NCBI RefSeq assembly: GCF_013266735.1
Contig: NZ_JABSNU010000015.1
Coordinates: 1-64,000, forward strand
Length of the DNA stretch: 64,000 bases
From: Pedobacter foliorum
Lineage (GTDB): Bacteria > Bacteroidota > Bacteroidia > Sphingobacteriales > Sphingobacteriaceae
Direction of reading: 5' to 3'
The notes under the pieces were generated by a model. It saw nothing but the letters and a program-made list of their open reading frames with translations. It was not told the origin of the DNA and did no database searches. This document shows positions 17,810-27,163 of this stretch, piece after piece; positions within the stretch are counted from its first letter, which is position 1, and each line of letters begins with the position of its first letter. Both the position numbers and the translations under genes were made by a program.

Positions 17810-18793
17810 CTATTTTACCCTATTTACCAATTCTTCTCCGTTCACAAATGCATCTACATTCTTAAATGTAATTTGGGCTATTTCTTCCATTGCTTCTTTA
17901 GTAAAAAAGCCTTGATGAGAAGTAATTAACACATTGGGGAAAGAGATGAGTCGGGTAATAAGATCGTCCAGTATAACATTTTCTGAGTGATCATGAAAAA
18001 ACAAGGCACTTTCCTGTTCATATACATCGAGTCCTAAATACCCAAGTTGCCCGGTTTTTAAAGCTTCAATAACTGCTTTGGTATCAACCAACGCTCCTCT
18101 ACTTGTATTGATCAGCATTGCTCCTTCTTTAAAAAGCTTAAGCGTTTCTTCGTTGATCAAATGCTTGGTTGTTTCAGTAAGCGGACAATGAAGAGCCACT
18201 ATATCTGCACCGTTTAGTGTTTCTTGCAGAGTGCCATATTTCACGCCGATTTCCTGAAGTTCTATAGATGGATAAGGATCATAGGCACTAATTAAACAAC
18301 CAAAGCCTTTTAAGATTTTACAAAATGCTTTACCTATATTTCCTGTACCTATTACAGCTACTTTGTGTCCGTGTAAATTAAAACCCATTAATTTCTCTAA
18401 AGAAAAATTACCCTCTCGAACACGATTGTAGGCTTTATGTGTTTTACGATTTAGCGTAAGAATTAATGCCAATGCATGCTCCGCTACTGCCTCTGGCGAA
18501 TAAGCAGGCACTCTTAACACAGGAATATCCAATTCGTTTGCGGTTTCAATTGCCACATTATTAAAGCCGGCACAACGCAAAACAATCAGTTTTACTCCCC
18601 CTTTATGTAAGGTTTTTATAATATCAGAACCAACACGATCATTCACAAAAATACATATTGCATCAAATCCTTCTGCCAGTTTAACTGTTTCCTCAGTTAA
18701 AGCAACAGTAAAAAAAGATAACTCGTGACCAGTATTAAATCGGTTTAAAAATTCTTCGTCATATCGGTAAGTGCTGAATACTGCTATCTTCAT
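17810..18793 (-). CDS. D-lactate dehydrogenase-like 2-hydroxyacid dehydrogenase
   Basis: A 327-residue NAD-dependent D-2-hydroxyacid dehydrogenase. The coenzyme site shows VIGTGNIGKAF. The catalytic triad is visible as Arg in NTSRGALVDT, Glu in LDVYEQES and His in SHQGFFTKEA. The overall pattern, including AYSPEAVAEHALALIL, is closest to fermentative D-lactate dehydrogenase (LdhA type), which reduces pyruvate to D-lactate; related hydroxyacids are possible. It is a single gene facing fmt with a 5-bp gap. Confidence 0.9.
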   Translation of the reverse strand: MKIAVFSTYRYDEEFLNRFNTGHELSFFTVALTEETVKLAEGFDAICIFVNDRVGSDIIKTLHKGGVKLIVLRCAGFNNVAIETANELDIPVLRVPAYSPEAVAEHALALILTLNRKTHKAYNRVREGNFSLEKLMGFNLHGHKVAVIGTGNIGKAFCKILKGFGCLISAYDPYPSIELQEIGVKYGTLQETLNGADIVALHCPLTETTKHLINEETLKLFKEGAMLINTSRGALVDTKAVIEALKTGQLGYLGLDVYEQESALFFHDHSENVILDDLITRLISFPNVLITSHQGFFTKEAMEEIAQITFKNVDAFVNGEELVNRVK

Positions 18794-18843
18794 ATCTTTT
18801 AGGTTATGTGGTGTAAGTTAACAAAATACGTTAATCAATGGTT

Positions 18844-19752
18844 TTAAAGGGTAAAAGTGATTGGAATATTATACTTTACACGTACAGGCTTACCATTTTG
18901 TACTCCGGGTAGCCATGGCGGAGAGTTTTTAATTACTTCAACTGCGGCTTCATCACAGCCGTCTCCTATTCCACGTTCTGCTTTTACATCTGTAATTGTC
19001 CCATCACCTTGTACAACAAATGAGACATAAACCTTTCCTTCTGTTTTTTTTGCTCTTGCCTGTCGTGGATACACCAAATTATCCCTTAAGTAAGTAGCAA
19101 AGCCACTCATGCCTCCCCTAAACTGGGGCGGTATATTTAAAAAGTCTTCTTTAACCTGAGCATTACCCGCCATATTTTCGTAGGCATTGCTGGCAATTCT
19201 TCCGGTATTAGAATTCCATTTCTTATGTTGTTTAACGTCTAAAATATCCGGATTTCGAGAGGAATAGACGATTTTCAATGTGTCATTTACTCCGTATAAT
19301 TGTTTTTTATTATCAATGGACTGATAGTGATCTTTCCCTTTTATCTTATATTCAATTGCCGCCAAAAACACAGGCCCACCTTTCAATCTCTTTTGCTTAT
19401 AAACTTCTACAACCTTGGCGTAGCTAATTACTCCATATTTTTTTAACTGTTGTTCTTTATACAGCGTACGCAATTGAGCAACTCCAAAAACTAAAGTGAG
19501 CGTTAAGACAAACAGTATCCCTCCATTAATTCCTCGATTCCACCTAGGCTTACCTTTAAATTCAAACCACATCCCCTGCAAAAACACAAGGCTAAATATT
19601 CCTGGAATTGTTAACGCCTTTGCACTATCTATCGACAAAAACACACCCCAATAACAACATGTTATTATAACTGCTAGAAGAACACATGTCCAGATTTTTT
19701 TACTTTTTGAGGTTGTTTTTTGTTCTTGCAAAGGCTGAGCATTAATTTCCAT
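18844..19752 (-). CDS. Membrane protein with C-terminal TonB domain
   Basis: A 302-residue protein. Three hydrophobic helices (about 20-100: IWTCVLLAVIITCCYW, LTIPGIFSLVFLQGMWF, GGILFVLTLTLVFGV) precede a DUF3592-like segment (about 120-170). A C-terminal TonB domain (about 215-302) follows, with FRGGMSGFATYLRDNLVYP, GKVYVSFVV and LPGVQNGKPVRVKYNIPI. TonB domains transmit energy to outer-membrane receptors or act as structural modules. No exbB or exbD is adjacent. The TonB receptor at 20402 is near but on the other strand. Confidence 0.82.
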   Translation of the reverse strand: MEINAQPLQEQKTTSKSKKIWTCVLLAVIITCCYWGVFLSIDSAKALTIPGIFSLVFLQGMWFEFKGKPRWNRGINGGILFVLTLTLVFGVAQLRTLYKEQQLKKYGVISYAKVVEVYKQKRLKGGPVFLAAIEYKIKGKDHYQSIDNKKQLYGVNDTLKIVYSSRNPDILDVKQHKKWNSNTGRIASNAYENMAGNAQVKEDFLNIPPQFRGGMSGFATYLRDNLVYPRQARAKKTEGKVYVSFVVQGDGTITDVKAERGIGDGCDEAAVEVIKNSPPWLPGVQNGKPVRVKYNIPITFTL

Positions 19753-19761
19753 ATGACCAGA

Positions 19762-20130
19762 TTAGTTTAATGAAACATAGAGTTCGCTTTGTGTAAGCCA
19801 TTTGCCTTTTACTTTACGCCACATTGCAGCATAATTACCATGATATGGGGCATTTTTATAATTCCATTTGCCGTTTTCCCATGCCAGATCACCACTTTTA
19901 CTAATAACAATCGTTTCAGGAATACGTTCAAACAATGGACTGCTTTTAGAGAACATATATTTCCAATCAGCCGCGATTTCGGCTTTACCAATGGTATGGC
20001 TACCATCTCCGGCGATCTGTACAAAATCGTCCAGCCAGTATTTAGATACTCCATCCACGTCCTTTTTTGCAATGCAGTTATTTGAATCTAACCTTGCTTG
20101 CTTTATTAATAATACCTCTGATGAATCCAT
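19762..20130 (-). CDS. DUF4440/SnoaL-like (NTF2-fold) protein
   Basis: A 122-residue protein with the NTF2-like fold pattern: an N-terminal helix with ARLDSNNCIAKKDVDGVSKYWLDDFV, then beta strands with LAWENGKWNYK and YAAMWRKVKGKWLTQSELYV. Members are steroid-isomerase-like or small-ligand-binding proteins; the substrate is unknown. A start at 20145 would add five residues (MLLLL). I prefer 20130 (MDSSEV), which gives a soluble N-terminus. It lies 9 bp upstream of the TonB-domain gene and is probably co-transcribed with it. Confidence 0.75.
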   Translation of the reverse strand: MDSSEVLLIKQARLDSNNCIAKKDVDGVSKYWLDDFVQIAGDGSHTIGKAEIAADWKYMFSKSSPLFERIPETIVISKSGDLAWENGKWNYKNAPYHGNYAAMWRKVKGKWLTQSELYVSLN

Positions 20131-20289
20131 AAGCAATAATAACAATTCTAATTTGTTAACGAAAGCTCAATGAGAAAAGTCATCCTCTTATCAAACAAAC
20201 TCATGACCAATAGCTAAACAAATGCAAAACATCGTAAAAACCGAACTAAAACCAAAAACAAACCAAACAAACAGCATTAAAACAAAAAC

Positions 20290-20327
20290 GCATAGAACAA
20301 TATGATTTACATCATACTATTCTATGC
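20290..20327. promoter_or_regulatory. 38-bp palindrome with FNR/CRP-like core upstream of the TonB receptor
   Basis: The outer arms GCATAGAA and TTCTATGC are perfect inverted repeats. The inner part is TATGAT-TTAC-ATCATA, containing TGAT-N4-ATCA (20303-20314), the half-site arrangement bound by FNR/CRP/DNR-family regulators. It lies 75-112 nt upstream of the start at 20402, where an operator would be expected. The binding protein is not encoded nearby. Confidence 0.55.
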
Positions 20328-20401
20328 TTTTCTAACAAATAACAATATATTTACAGCAATAAAACCAAATAAAATGAGCATAAAACCTAAAAACAATCAT
20401 T

Positions 20402-22393
20402 ATGCGAAAATTTTATTCATCATTCCTATTAAGTTTCACATTTCTTTACGCCTCAGCACAACAAACTAACACTAAAACACCAGACACTTCAGCTATAACC
20501 AAGCGGATTTTCAAACTTGGCGAAGTCAATATTAATGGCAAAAAGAACGGCCATTCGAACACAATAAGCAGTTCCCAAATTGAATCCTTTAACAAATTAG
20601 ACGTATCTCATGCCCTAAATCTCTTACCGGGTGTAAATCTTACCTCTGTAGGCGCGAGAAATGAATCGGTAGTCCTTATCCGAGGTTTTGACCTGAGACA
20701 AGTCCCCGTTTTCATTGACGGCATACCAATATATGTTCCGTATGATGGATATGTTGACCTTGCCAGATTCACAACATTTGATGTATCACAGATCAATGTA
20801 GCCAAAGGTTTTTCGTCAGTTACTTATGGCGCCAACACTATGGGTGGCGCAATCAATATCATATCCAGAAAACCCGAAAAACTTTTTGAAATTGATGCCC
20901 GTACAGGTTGGCTAAGCAACAAAGGACATCGCCTAAATCTTAATGCAGGCTCCAATTTTGGCAAATTCTATTTACAGGGAAGCGCATCTCAACTTAAACA
21001 AAAAGGATACCCGTTACCTGGTGATTATACCGCAAAACAATATGAAGACGGAGGGACACGAGACAATGCCTTTCGCGAAGACTCAAAATACACCCTGAAG
21101 TTTGGCTTTACTCCTAGCGCAAACAATGAATACGCAATAAGTTATGTAAACCAGCAGGGAGAAAAAGGGAATCCGCCTTACGTAGGCAACGATCCTTTGC
21201 AAAAGGCCCGTTTCTGGCAGTGGCCATACTGGAATAAGGAAAGTCTGTATTTCATTTCCAACACAGGAATTACAAGCAACAGTTTTCTAAAAACACGTCT
21301 ATTTTACGATAAGTTCAGCAATCTACTAAGCGCATTTGACGACAACACTTACACTACACAAAAGAAACCCTCTTCCTTTCAGAGTTTATATAAAGATGAT
21401 ACATTTGGCGGATCAGTTGAATACGGAAATAACATAAGTGCACAGCATGAACTTAAAGCGTCTCTACACCTTAAAACTGATCGTCATAAGGAAAATAATG
21501 TCGGCGAACCTGTACGTAAATTCCGAGATTATACAGTTTCCGCAGGTATTGAAGACACCTACAGTCTTACCAAAAAACTAAGCTTATTGCCAGGTATTAG
21601 TCTAAATCTGCGTCACAGTATGCAGGCACAGAATTACAACTCGACCACAAAGGAGATTACCGACCTGCCAGAAAACGAGAATTACGCATTAAACGCACAG
21701 CTTGGTGCAGTTTATCAACTAAGTGCTATAAGCAAACTTAATATATCTGTAGCACGCAAATCCCGCTTTGCTACAATCAAAGACCGTTACTCTTACCGAA
21801 TGGGCGCTGCAATCCCCAATCCCGACCTTAAATCAGAAACTGCAACACATTATGAAACCGGTTATTCGGCCATTTACAATGGCAAACTTGAGGTTGAAGC
21901 CAATCTTTTCTACAGTAAAATCTCGGATGCCATCCAGCAGGTTAATAATGTACAGCCCAATATATACCAATTGCAAAATACAGGGAAAGCGGAATTTTAT
22001 GGCTCCGAGCTATCCGCCAGGTACTCCGTTACAAAGGATTTACAGATTGCAGCTCAACACAGCTATTTACACCGCAGCAACCTAAGTAACAAAGCTATTA
22101 AATTCACAGATGCCCCTGAACATAAAATAATGGTCTCGGCCAATTACCAGTGCTCAAACTACGCATCAATACAGGCAAACTGCGAGTACAATTCTTCAAG
22201 ATATAGTACTAGCTATGGCACCAAATCAGGAGAATTTGCAATAGCTAATATTGGCACTCATATTAAAATCTACAAGTCAGTAGCACTAGAAGGAGGCGTA
22301 AACAACATACTAGATAAGAATTACACCATAAGCGAAGGGTTCCCCGAAGCAGGGAGAAATTACTTTGTAAGTCTAGCCTTTAATAACCTTTAA
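20402..22393 (+). CDS. TonB-dependent outer-membrane receptor
   Basis: A 663-residue receptor with a signal peptide (about 1-19, ending SAQQ). A plug domain (about 40-155) contains DVSHALNLLPGVNLTSVGARNES, VLIRGFDLRQVPVFIDG and TYGANTMGGAINIISR. A 22-strand-type beta-barrel follows, ending in YFVSLAFNNL. Unlike the SusC protein at 27164 it lacks a carboxypeptidase-regulatory-like N-terminal domain, so it resembles siderophore/metal receptors more than polysaccharide importers. It is followed after 36 bp by a secreted SUOX-fold protein, which is probably its functional partner. The substrate is unknown. Confidence 0.92.
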   Translation: MRKFYSSFLLSFTFLYASAQQTNTKTPDTSAITKRIFKLGEVNINGKKNGHSNTISSSQIESFNKLDVSHALNLLPGVNLTSVGARNESVVLIRGFDLRQVPVFIDGIPIYVPYDGYVDLARFTTFDVSQINVAKGFSSVTYGANTMGGAINIISRKPEKLFEIDARTGWLSNKGHRLNLNAGSNFGKFYLQGSASQLKQKGYPLPGDYTAKQYEDGGTRDNAFREDSKYTLKFGFTPSANNEYAISYVNQQGEKGNPPYVGNDPLQKARFWQWPYWNKESLYFISNTGITSNSFLKTRLFYDKFSNLLSAFDDNTYTTQKKPSSFQSLYKDDTFGGSVEYGNNISAQHELKASLHLKTDRHKENNVGEPVRKFRDYTVSAGIEDTYSLTKKLSLLPGISLNLRHSMQAQNYNSTTKEITDLPENENYALNAQLGAVYQLSAISKLNISVARKSRFATIKDRYSYRMGAAIPNPDLKSETATHYETGYSAIYNGKLEVEANLFYSKISDAIQQVNNVQPNIYQLQNTGKAEFYGSELSARYSVTKDLQIAAQHSYLHRSNLSNKAIKFTDAPEHKIMVSANYQCSNYASIQANCEYNSSRYSTSYGTKSGEFAIANIGTHIKIYKSVALEGGVNNILDKNYTISEGFPEAGRNYFVSLAFNNL

Positions 22394-22429
22394 TTACTCA
22401 AAATCAATACAAACTTAAAGCCTATTCAA

Positions 22430-22936
22430 ATGAAAAGATATAAAAGCATTATCCTTTTGGCGCTTCTTTTAATAAGCACACTTCATTTATTTGCTCAAAC
22501 TCAGACTACCAAGTCTAGTTCATTAAGCGTAACAGGTGAAGTAAAAACGTCACTTACATTAACCACAAAAGATTTGGAGAAAATGGTTAAAATGGAACTT
22601 AAAGCCACAGACCGTGATGAAAAAGAGCATAGCTATTCAGGTGTAGAACTCGCTACTATTCTTAGGCTGGCCGGCGTTACCTTGGGAGCTGAATTAAGAG
22701 GTAAAAATGCGGCTAAGTTTCTACTCATAAGCGCTAATGATGGTTATCGCGTAGTTTTTTCATTAGCTGAGGCTGACCCAGAGTTTTCACAAAAAAAGAT
22801 CTTGCTTGCCACTAGAAAGGACGGAAGTTTACTTCCTGAAAGTGAAGGGCCTTTCAAGATTATTATAGAGGGTGAGAAGAAAAAAGCGCGGTTTATAAGA
22901 CAAATAAATAGCATACAGGTTAAGTATGTACAATAA
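22430..22936 (+). CDS. Secreted sulfite-oxidase-fold (molybdopterin-type) domain protein lacking the Cys ligand
   Basis: A 168-residue protein with a signal peptide (about 1-23, LHLFAQ). The mature part resembles the oxidoreductase molybdopterin-binding domain of the sulfite oxidase family: SLSVTGEVKTSLTLTTKDL, SYSGVELATILRLAG, ISANDGYRVVFSLAE and GPFKIIIEGEKKKARFIRQI. The mature sequence has no cysteine, although this fold normally coordinates molybdenum through a Cys. It is therefore unlikely to be a standard molybdoenzyme and may bind a ligand. Its pairing with the TonB receptor suggests a joint uptake or binding role. Confidence 0.8.
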   Translation: MKRYKSIILLALLLISTLHLFAQTQTTKSSSLSVTGEVKTSLTLTTKDLEKMVKMELKATDRDEKEHSYSGVELATILRLAGVTLGAELRGKNAAKFLLISANDGYRVVFSLAEADPEFSQKKILLATRKDGSLLPESEGPFKIIIEGEKKKARFIRQINSIQVKYVQ

Positions 22937-22973
22937 CAACTATACTAAATAATGGCAATTTTGCTTAATCGAT

Positions 22974-23056
22974 CGTAATGCTGAATTTATTTCAGTATCT
23001 CTCAAGAGAAAGAAAACCTTGCTAGTGCGAGATTCTGAAATAAATTCAGCATTACG
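22974..23056. repeat. REP-like palindromic repeat, copy C
   Basis: The outer arms CGTAATGCTGAATTTATTTC and its inverse GAAATAAATTCAGCATTACG differ from copy A at two positions, and both changes are mirrored in the opposite arm. The spacer contains CTTGCTAGTGCGAG, as in copy B. It lies between convergent genes (stops at 22936 and 23140), just before a strong terminator hairpin. Confidence 0.85.
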
Positions 23057-23067
23057 AAAATTTTAAA

Positions 23068-23101
23068 AAAAAGGAGGGTGATCATGACCACCCTCCTTTT
23101 T
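23068..23101. terminator. Bidirectional intrinsic terminator
   Basis: A perfect stem AAGGAGGGTG/CACCCTCCTT with an 8-nt loop, flanked by A and T runs on both sides, lies between the SUOX-fold gene (+) and the phosphodiesterase gene (-). It can terminate transcription from both strands. Confidence 0.9.
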
Positions 23102-23139
23102 AGCACAGTTTACCTGTACAACTTAACAATACAGATATC

Positions 23140-24381
23140 CTATTTTGCCTGAACAGGGATTACCCATTTGTTCAGTGTATTATCCTTAGCCTGAATAACT
23201 ACCTTGTAAAACTCTGAAGGGTAATCTTTAACGTTAGCAAAAAAGTGTTGCTGACTAAGATCCACTTCTCCTAAAAGATGATAAGTATCTTTTCCTCCTG
23301 TTTTGAAATCATTTGTTGTAGCCAACCAGATTTTAACCTTTCCCGTTTTCTGTAAGGCTTTCCAGCTAATGTCAATATGATTCTGAGTATAAATTGTTTT
23401 AAGAGCTGTAACAGATACCGGGCCTATAAATGAGGTGCCGTCTACTTCTTGTGCTACGCTATCAGGAAGTTTTACATCCAGGTAACGAGCTATTGAAGGC
23501 ATAATATCTACCACACCAAGATCAAAGTATTGACCATAAGTATTTAGGTTTCTATAATTGCTTACCATCCAGGTAGACCTTTGTCTATCAGATTGGCCAC
23601 CATGTCCACGACCGCTTTTTTCATCGCGTCCGTGATCTGTAGTAATAACAATTAGCCAGTCTTCTTTAAAGTTTTTCTGACGATAGCTTATTGCTTCCCA
23701 AACTTTACCTACCTGTTTATCCAGCATACCCACAGCATTATAGAACTCAGGACTATCGCCATGCGCGTGCCCCATATCATCGGTATACTCCAAATAAATC
23801 CATGAAAGATCAGGTGCTTTATCATGAATGGTGTTCGATGCATCAGCGATTACCTGCTCATCGATGCGGTGCATATAATCTGCCTTTTTATCGTGCTTAA
23901 AACGAACTGTATCCAGTTCATAGCCATCAAAAGAGTAATCGACCTTTAGGTTTCCTGCTTCCGGTAAATTATGCCCAAGTAATTTGGTTCTGTTATCTGT
24001 CCAGCTAGAGAAAATAGCAGTTTTCTTATTCGGATATTGAGCTTTAAACAACCTGAATATATTTTGATAATTATAATTAGGTGCTTTAATATCATTATCC
24101 GGTACGTTGTGCTTATTTACCCAAGTGCCGGTAAGCAAACTATTATATCCAACTGCAGATATAGTAGGCGTTTCACTGTAAGTACCTTTCCCACCACCAA
24201 CATACATTCTGGAATAAGATCCTGCCTGTATAATCTTCTTAAAGTTAGGCAGGTTTTGGTTTTCAATTACATCAGCCGGAATACCATCGGCAATAATGTA
24301 AACCACCTTTTGTTGTCTCTTCTGTGCATTAACCGCTACCGACAAGAAAAAGCAGACTGTAAAAAGGAATGGGATTCTCAT
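23140..24381 (-). CDS. Exported alkaline-phosphatase-superfamily phosphodiesterase
   Basis: A 413-residue protein with a signal peptide (about 1-19). It has the nucleotide pyrophosphatase/phosphodiesterase layout: metal-binding Asp in YIIADGIPADV, the nucleophile region SETPTISAVGYNSLLTG, EYTDDMGHAHGDSP, and TTDHGRDEKSGRGHGG with metal-binding Asp and His. A C-terminal beta extension (about 310-413) resembles a binding module. It likely hydrolyses phosphodiester or phosphomonoester substrates in the periplasm. It is the last gene of the SusC-SusD locus, 6 bp after the metallophosphoesterase. Confidence 0.9.
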   Translation of the reverse strand: MRIPFLFTVCFFLSVAVNAQKRQQKVVYIIADGIPADVIENQNLPNFKKIIQAGSYSRMYVGGGKGTYSETPTISAVGYNSLLTGTWVNKHNVPDNDIKAPNYNYQNIFRLFKAQYPNKKTAIFSSWTDNRTKLLGHNLPEAGNLKVDYSFDGYELDTVRFKHDKKADYMHRIDEQVIADASNTIHDKAPDLSWIYLEYTDDMGHAHGDSPEFYNAVGMLDKQVGKVWEAISYRQKNFKEDWLIVITTDHGRDEKSGRGHGGQSDRQRSTWMVSNYRNLNTYGQYFDLGVVDIMPSIARYLDVKLPDSVAQEVDGTSFIGPVSVTALKTIYTQNHIDISWKALQKTGKVKIWLATTNDFKTGGKDTYHLLGEVDLSQQHFFANVKDYPSEFYKVVIQAKDNTLNKWVIPVQAK

Positions 24382-24387
24382 AATTTG

Positions 24388-25305
24388 TTAAAAAGTGTGT
24401 GGATAATATTCGTTTTCAACTGTACCATCCTCATACAAGCTCAGCATTGCATAGCCCGGAGGAGTTTCTAAGTAATAGCCAGGACCTGCAGATTCTGCAT
24501 CTCCCTTACCCCACCAAAAACCACTCATAGCGCCATTACAGCAATACAAAACATCATTATAATGGGTATTATCTGATAAGTGATTATGTCCGCTTAAGCA
24601 AACTCTCACTTTATCGCGATGCTTGTGAAACAGGTCTTTTAGCTTCTTACAGTCAGAGTGGCCGCCGCCTACAAGAACCTGAGTGGTTCCTAAAATTGGA
24701 TAATGCGACATTAGCAATGTGGGTGTAGATGCCGGTAATTGCTCCAGTTCTTTCTCCAACCAGCTGTATTGTTCTGGGTCTAATGAGATATTACCATTGT
24801 TTCCGTCAAGCACTATGAAATGCCAGTTCTTTTTTGAAAAACTGTAGTATCTGTTGGGGATTTTCAGGCGCTTAACCACATAGTTTTTCCCATACATTTC
24901 ATGCTCCTTAGATGGAGCTTTCCACCATGAATCGTGGTTACCAATGCAACTATGCACTTCGTATTTATCCAGTGTTTTCAGGCAATCATCCCAAATACTC
25001 CACTGCTTAATTACCTGATCGTATACAACATTGTCATACGATGCATCACCAATAGAATCACCACCATTCAGGAAGAAATCTGGCTTGTGCTTAGTAATGA
25101 TATGCTTTAAACATTTTTTAAATCGTTCAGGGGCATTTTCACCTTCTCCAATGTGTACATCGGTTATATGCGCTACAGAAAGTGCTAGTTTTTTCTTTTC
25201 CTTTTTTTCAGGAGTAGAAGCAAAGGCAGTCAGGCCACTGGTTGCTACGGCGCCAACAGCTAAACCTGCTGCCTTTAGTAAAGATCTTCTTTTTAATGTC
25301 GTCAT
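24388..25305 (-). CDS. Tat-exported calcineurin-like metallophosphoesterase
   Basis: A 305-residue protein. The N-terminus KRRSLLKAAGLAVGAVATSG is a twin-arginine signal. The metallophosphoesterase motifs appear in order: AHITDVHIGEGE, NGGDSIGD, CIGNHDSWW, MSHYPILG and CLSGHNHLSDN, which together bind a dinuclear metal centre. The substrate is unknown; phosphodiesters and sphingomyelin-like head groups are typical in the family. It is in an operon between susD (32 bp upstream) and the phosphodiesterase, implying joint breakdown of a phosphorylated nutrient. Confidence 0.93.
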   Translation of the reverse strand: MTTLKRRSLLKAAGLAVGAVATSGLTAFASTPEKKEKKKLALSVAHITDVHIGEGENAPERFKKCLKHIITKHKPDFFLNGGDSIGDASYDNVVYDQVIKQWSIWDDCLKTLDKYEVHSCIGNHDSWWKAPSKEHEMYGKNYVVKRLKIPNRYYSFSKKNWHFIVLDGNNGNISLDPEQYSWLEKELEQLPASTPTLLMSHYPILGTTQVLVGGGHSDCKKLKDLFHKHRDKVRVCLSGHNHLSDNTHYNDVLYCCNGAMSGFWWGKGDAESAGPGYYLETPPGYAMLSLYEDGTVENEYYPHTF

Positions 25306-25337
25306 CTGTGTTTATTTCTAAATAGGCTTATTGGTTA

Positions 25338-27128
25338 CTACCAGCCAAATACTTGTTTTAGGTTATTGTTCAATACTACTTGTTGTTGAGGAATTGGGCG
25401 ATAATAGTATTTAGGCTCCTCAAACTTACGAATAGCTGATTCAGTTACAATAGCACCACCTGAAGTACCATTTTTCAAAAACACAGTGGCATCTGAACCT
25501 ATCTCTCCGGTACGGTAATAGTTAAGTACTACGCCTAATGAATTCTTTTCTTTATGGTCTTCATCAGGAATAGTCTGAGATTTATCGATTAAAATAATAT
25601 CTTCAACGCCATCTCCCGTTAAGTCATATTTCCCTAATCCGGCAAAGTACATCCCCTCAGGGCTTTTAGTCAATAGCTTCCCGGCGTTCCATCTCATCAA
25701 ATCATCATATCTTGTATTTTCAAAAGCAAACTCAACCCTGCGTTCTCTTCTTATCTCGAAAATCACTCCTTGGTTTGATTCAACATTATTAAATTGTTGT
25801 TGCAATAAAGGATCGGGAGATGCATTTGCCTGAGCTAAATTAAGGTTAGGTATACCCGCTCTTTTTCTAATCAGGTTAACAGATTCATCTAACTGCGATT
25901 GGTTTAATGTACCTAACTCAGCTAACGCTTCAGCGTAATTTAACAATACTTCTGCATAACGATAAACAGGGAAATCAACACTGTTTAAAATTGTTTGATC
26001 AGTACTGTTTACGTATCCTTTTAATTGGTGATAACCTGTAAAATTTTTATTTAGTCTTTGGATGTAAGGTTTCGCATCAGGCACCCTAATCCAGCCTGGA
26101 TAAGCCATTGTTTGAGCCAAACGTGGATCTCTATTTTCAAACTCCTTTACAAACCCAAGTTTATCATAATTTGGCACTGCGGTAAAGCGACTGCCATCTT
26201 TCATTAAATAGGCTTGAATAAGGTCTCTTGCAGGTGCTTGTTCATAGTCACCAAATACGACACCATTTACGTTTTGGCTTGTTTTTTTAGCTAAATCGAA
26301 TATATTAACCAAAATCACTTCAGGGTTTGAAGTCAAATCCTGACTTGAAAACAAAGTTGCATAATCCTGATCAGGTAGATTTTTATTAAAGATTGAGAAT
26401 TTTTTAGAAGCCATTACCTCCCCTGTTATCTTAACAGTAGTTTCAAGAAAGGCATTTGCGGTTGCTTTTAAATTAAGCTCTGTATGGTATTTGCGATAAG
26501 TCCCTTCATAAAGAGCTGCTCGCGAATAAAATACGGCAACGGCCCATTTCCCTGGAGTTCCTGCAGGCACGGCTTCTCTCACATGATTATAGGCAAAATC
26601 AAGATCAGCCATTACACTATCCATTACCAACGCACGAGGATCACTAGGCTTAAACAATTCTTTATCATCTGGATTCAGTGTACCAGAATACCAAGGCACA
26701 TTAGAAAAACGCTGTACCTTATCCAGATAAAACTGTGCACGGTAGTACTTTGCCAAACCGATGTAATGATTTTTCACTTCACTGGTAACCTTTGCTTTAT
26801 TATAGTTTTCTAAGAAATAATTGATATCTCGCAACCTTTTCCAATTCCATCCTCCGGTTATATTCTGTGCATTAGCATTGCCTGCCATTATATTCTTTAC
26901 TTCTACAGCTGCTGTAGTTGCTACGTTATCGCTACTTTGATCATTCAAATAGCTCCCTCTGTCAGGCATTAAGAGTAATCCGTTAACATATAAAGCAAGG
27001 TCTTCTTCTGTATTAAAGAAAAGATTTGGCGCTATCTCCGTTTGAGGAAAACGATCCAGGTTACCTTTTTTGCATGCAGTGATTAAAACTGCAATTGTTG
27101 CAAACAGGATGTATATATTCTTTTTCAT
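25338..27128 (-). CDS. SusD/RagB-family nutrient-binding lipoprotein
   Basis: A 596-residue lipoprotein (LITAC, Cys19) of the SusD/RagB family. Visible features are the helical TPR-like N-terminal half with the GLLLMPDRGSYL and IRDINYFLENYNKAK regions and the C-terminal RagB domain, with YRYAEVLLNYAEALAELG and EIRRERRVEFAFEN. SusD proteins sit on the cell surface as lids of SusC channels. It lies 35 bp after susC, as usual. The substrate is inferred from the downstream phosphoesterases. Confidence 0.95.
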   Translation of the reverse strand: MKKNIYILFATIAVLITACKKGNLDRFPQTEIAPNLFFNTEEDLALYVNGLLLMPDRGSYLNDQSSDNVATTAAVEVKNIMAGNANAQNITGGWNWKRLRDINYFLENYNKAKVTSEVKNHYIGLAKYYRAQFYLDKVQRFSNVPWYSGTLNPDDKELFKPSDPRALVMDSVMADLDFAYNHVREAVPAGTPGKWAVAVFYSRAALYEGTYRKYHTELNLKATANAFLETTVKITGEVMASKKFSIFNKNLPDQDYATLFSSQDLTSNPEVILVNIFDLAKKTSQNVNGVVFGDYEQAPARDLIQAYLMKDGSRFTAVPNYDKLGFVKEFENRDPRLAQTMAYPGWIRVPDAKPYIQRLNKNFTGYHQLKGYVNSTDQTILNSVDFPVYRYAEVLLNYAEALAELGTLNQSQLDESVNLIRKRAGIPNLNLAQANASPDPLLQQQFNNVESNQGVIFEIRRERRVEFAFENTRYDDLMRWNAGKLLTKSPEGMYFAGLGKYDLTGDGVEDIILIDKSQTIPDEDHKEKNSLGVVLNYYRTGEIGSDATVFLKNGTSGGAIVTESAIRKFEEPKYYYRPIPQQQVVLNNNLKQVFGW

Positions 27129-27163
27129 AACTGTTTTTTAAATGTTTGTTAACTCCCTAATTA

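Noticed and set aside
19789..20173. Three overlapping frames opposite or within the DUF4440 gene
   Set aside because: They overlap a recognisable NTF2-fold protein and have no motifs of their own.
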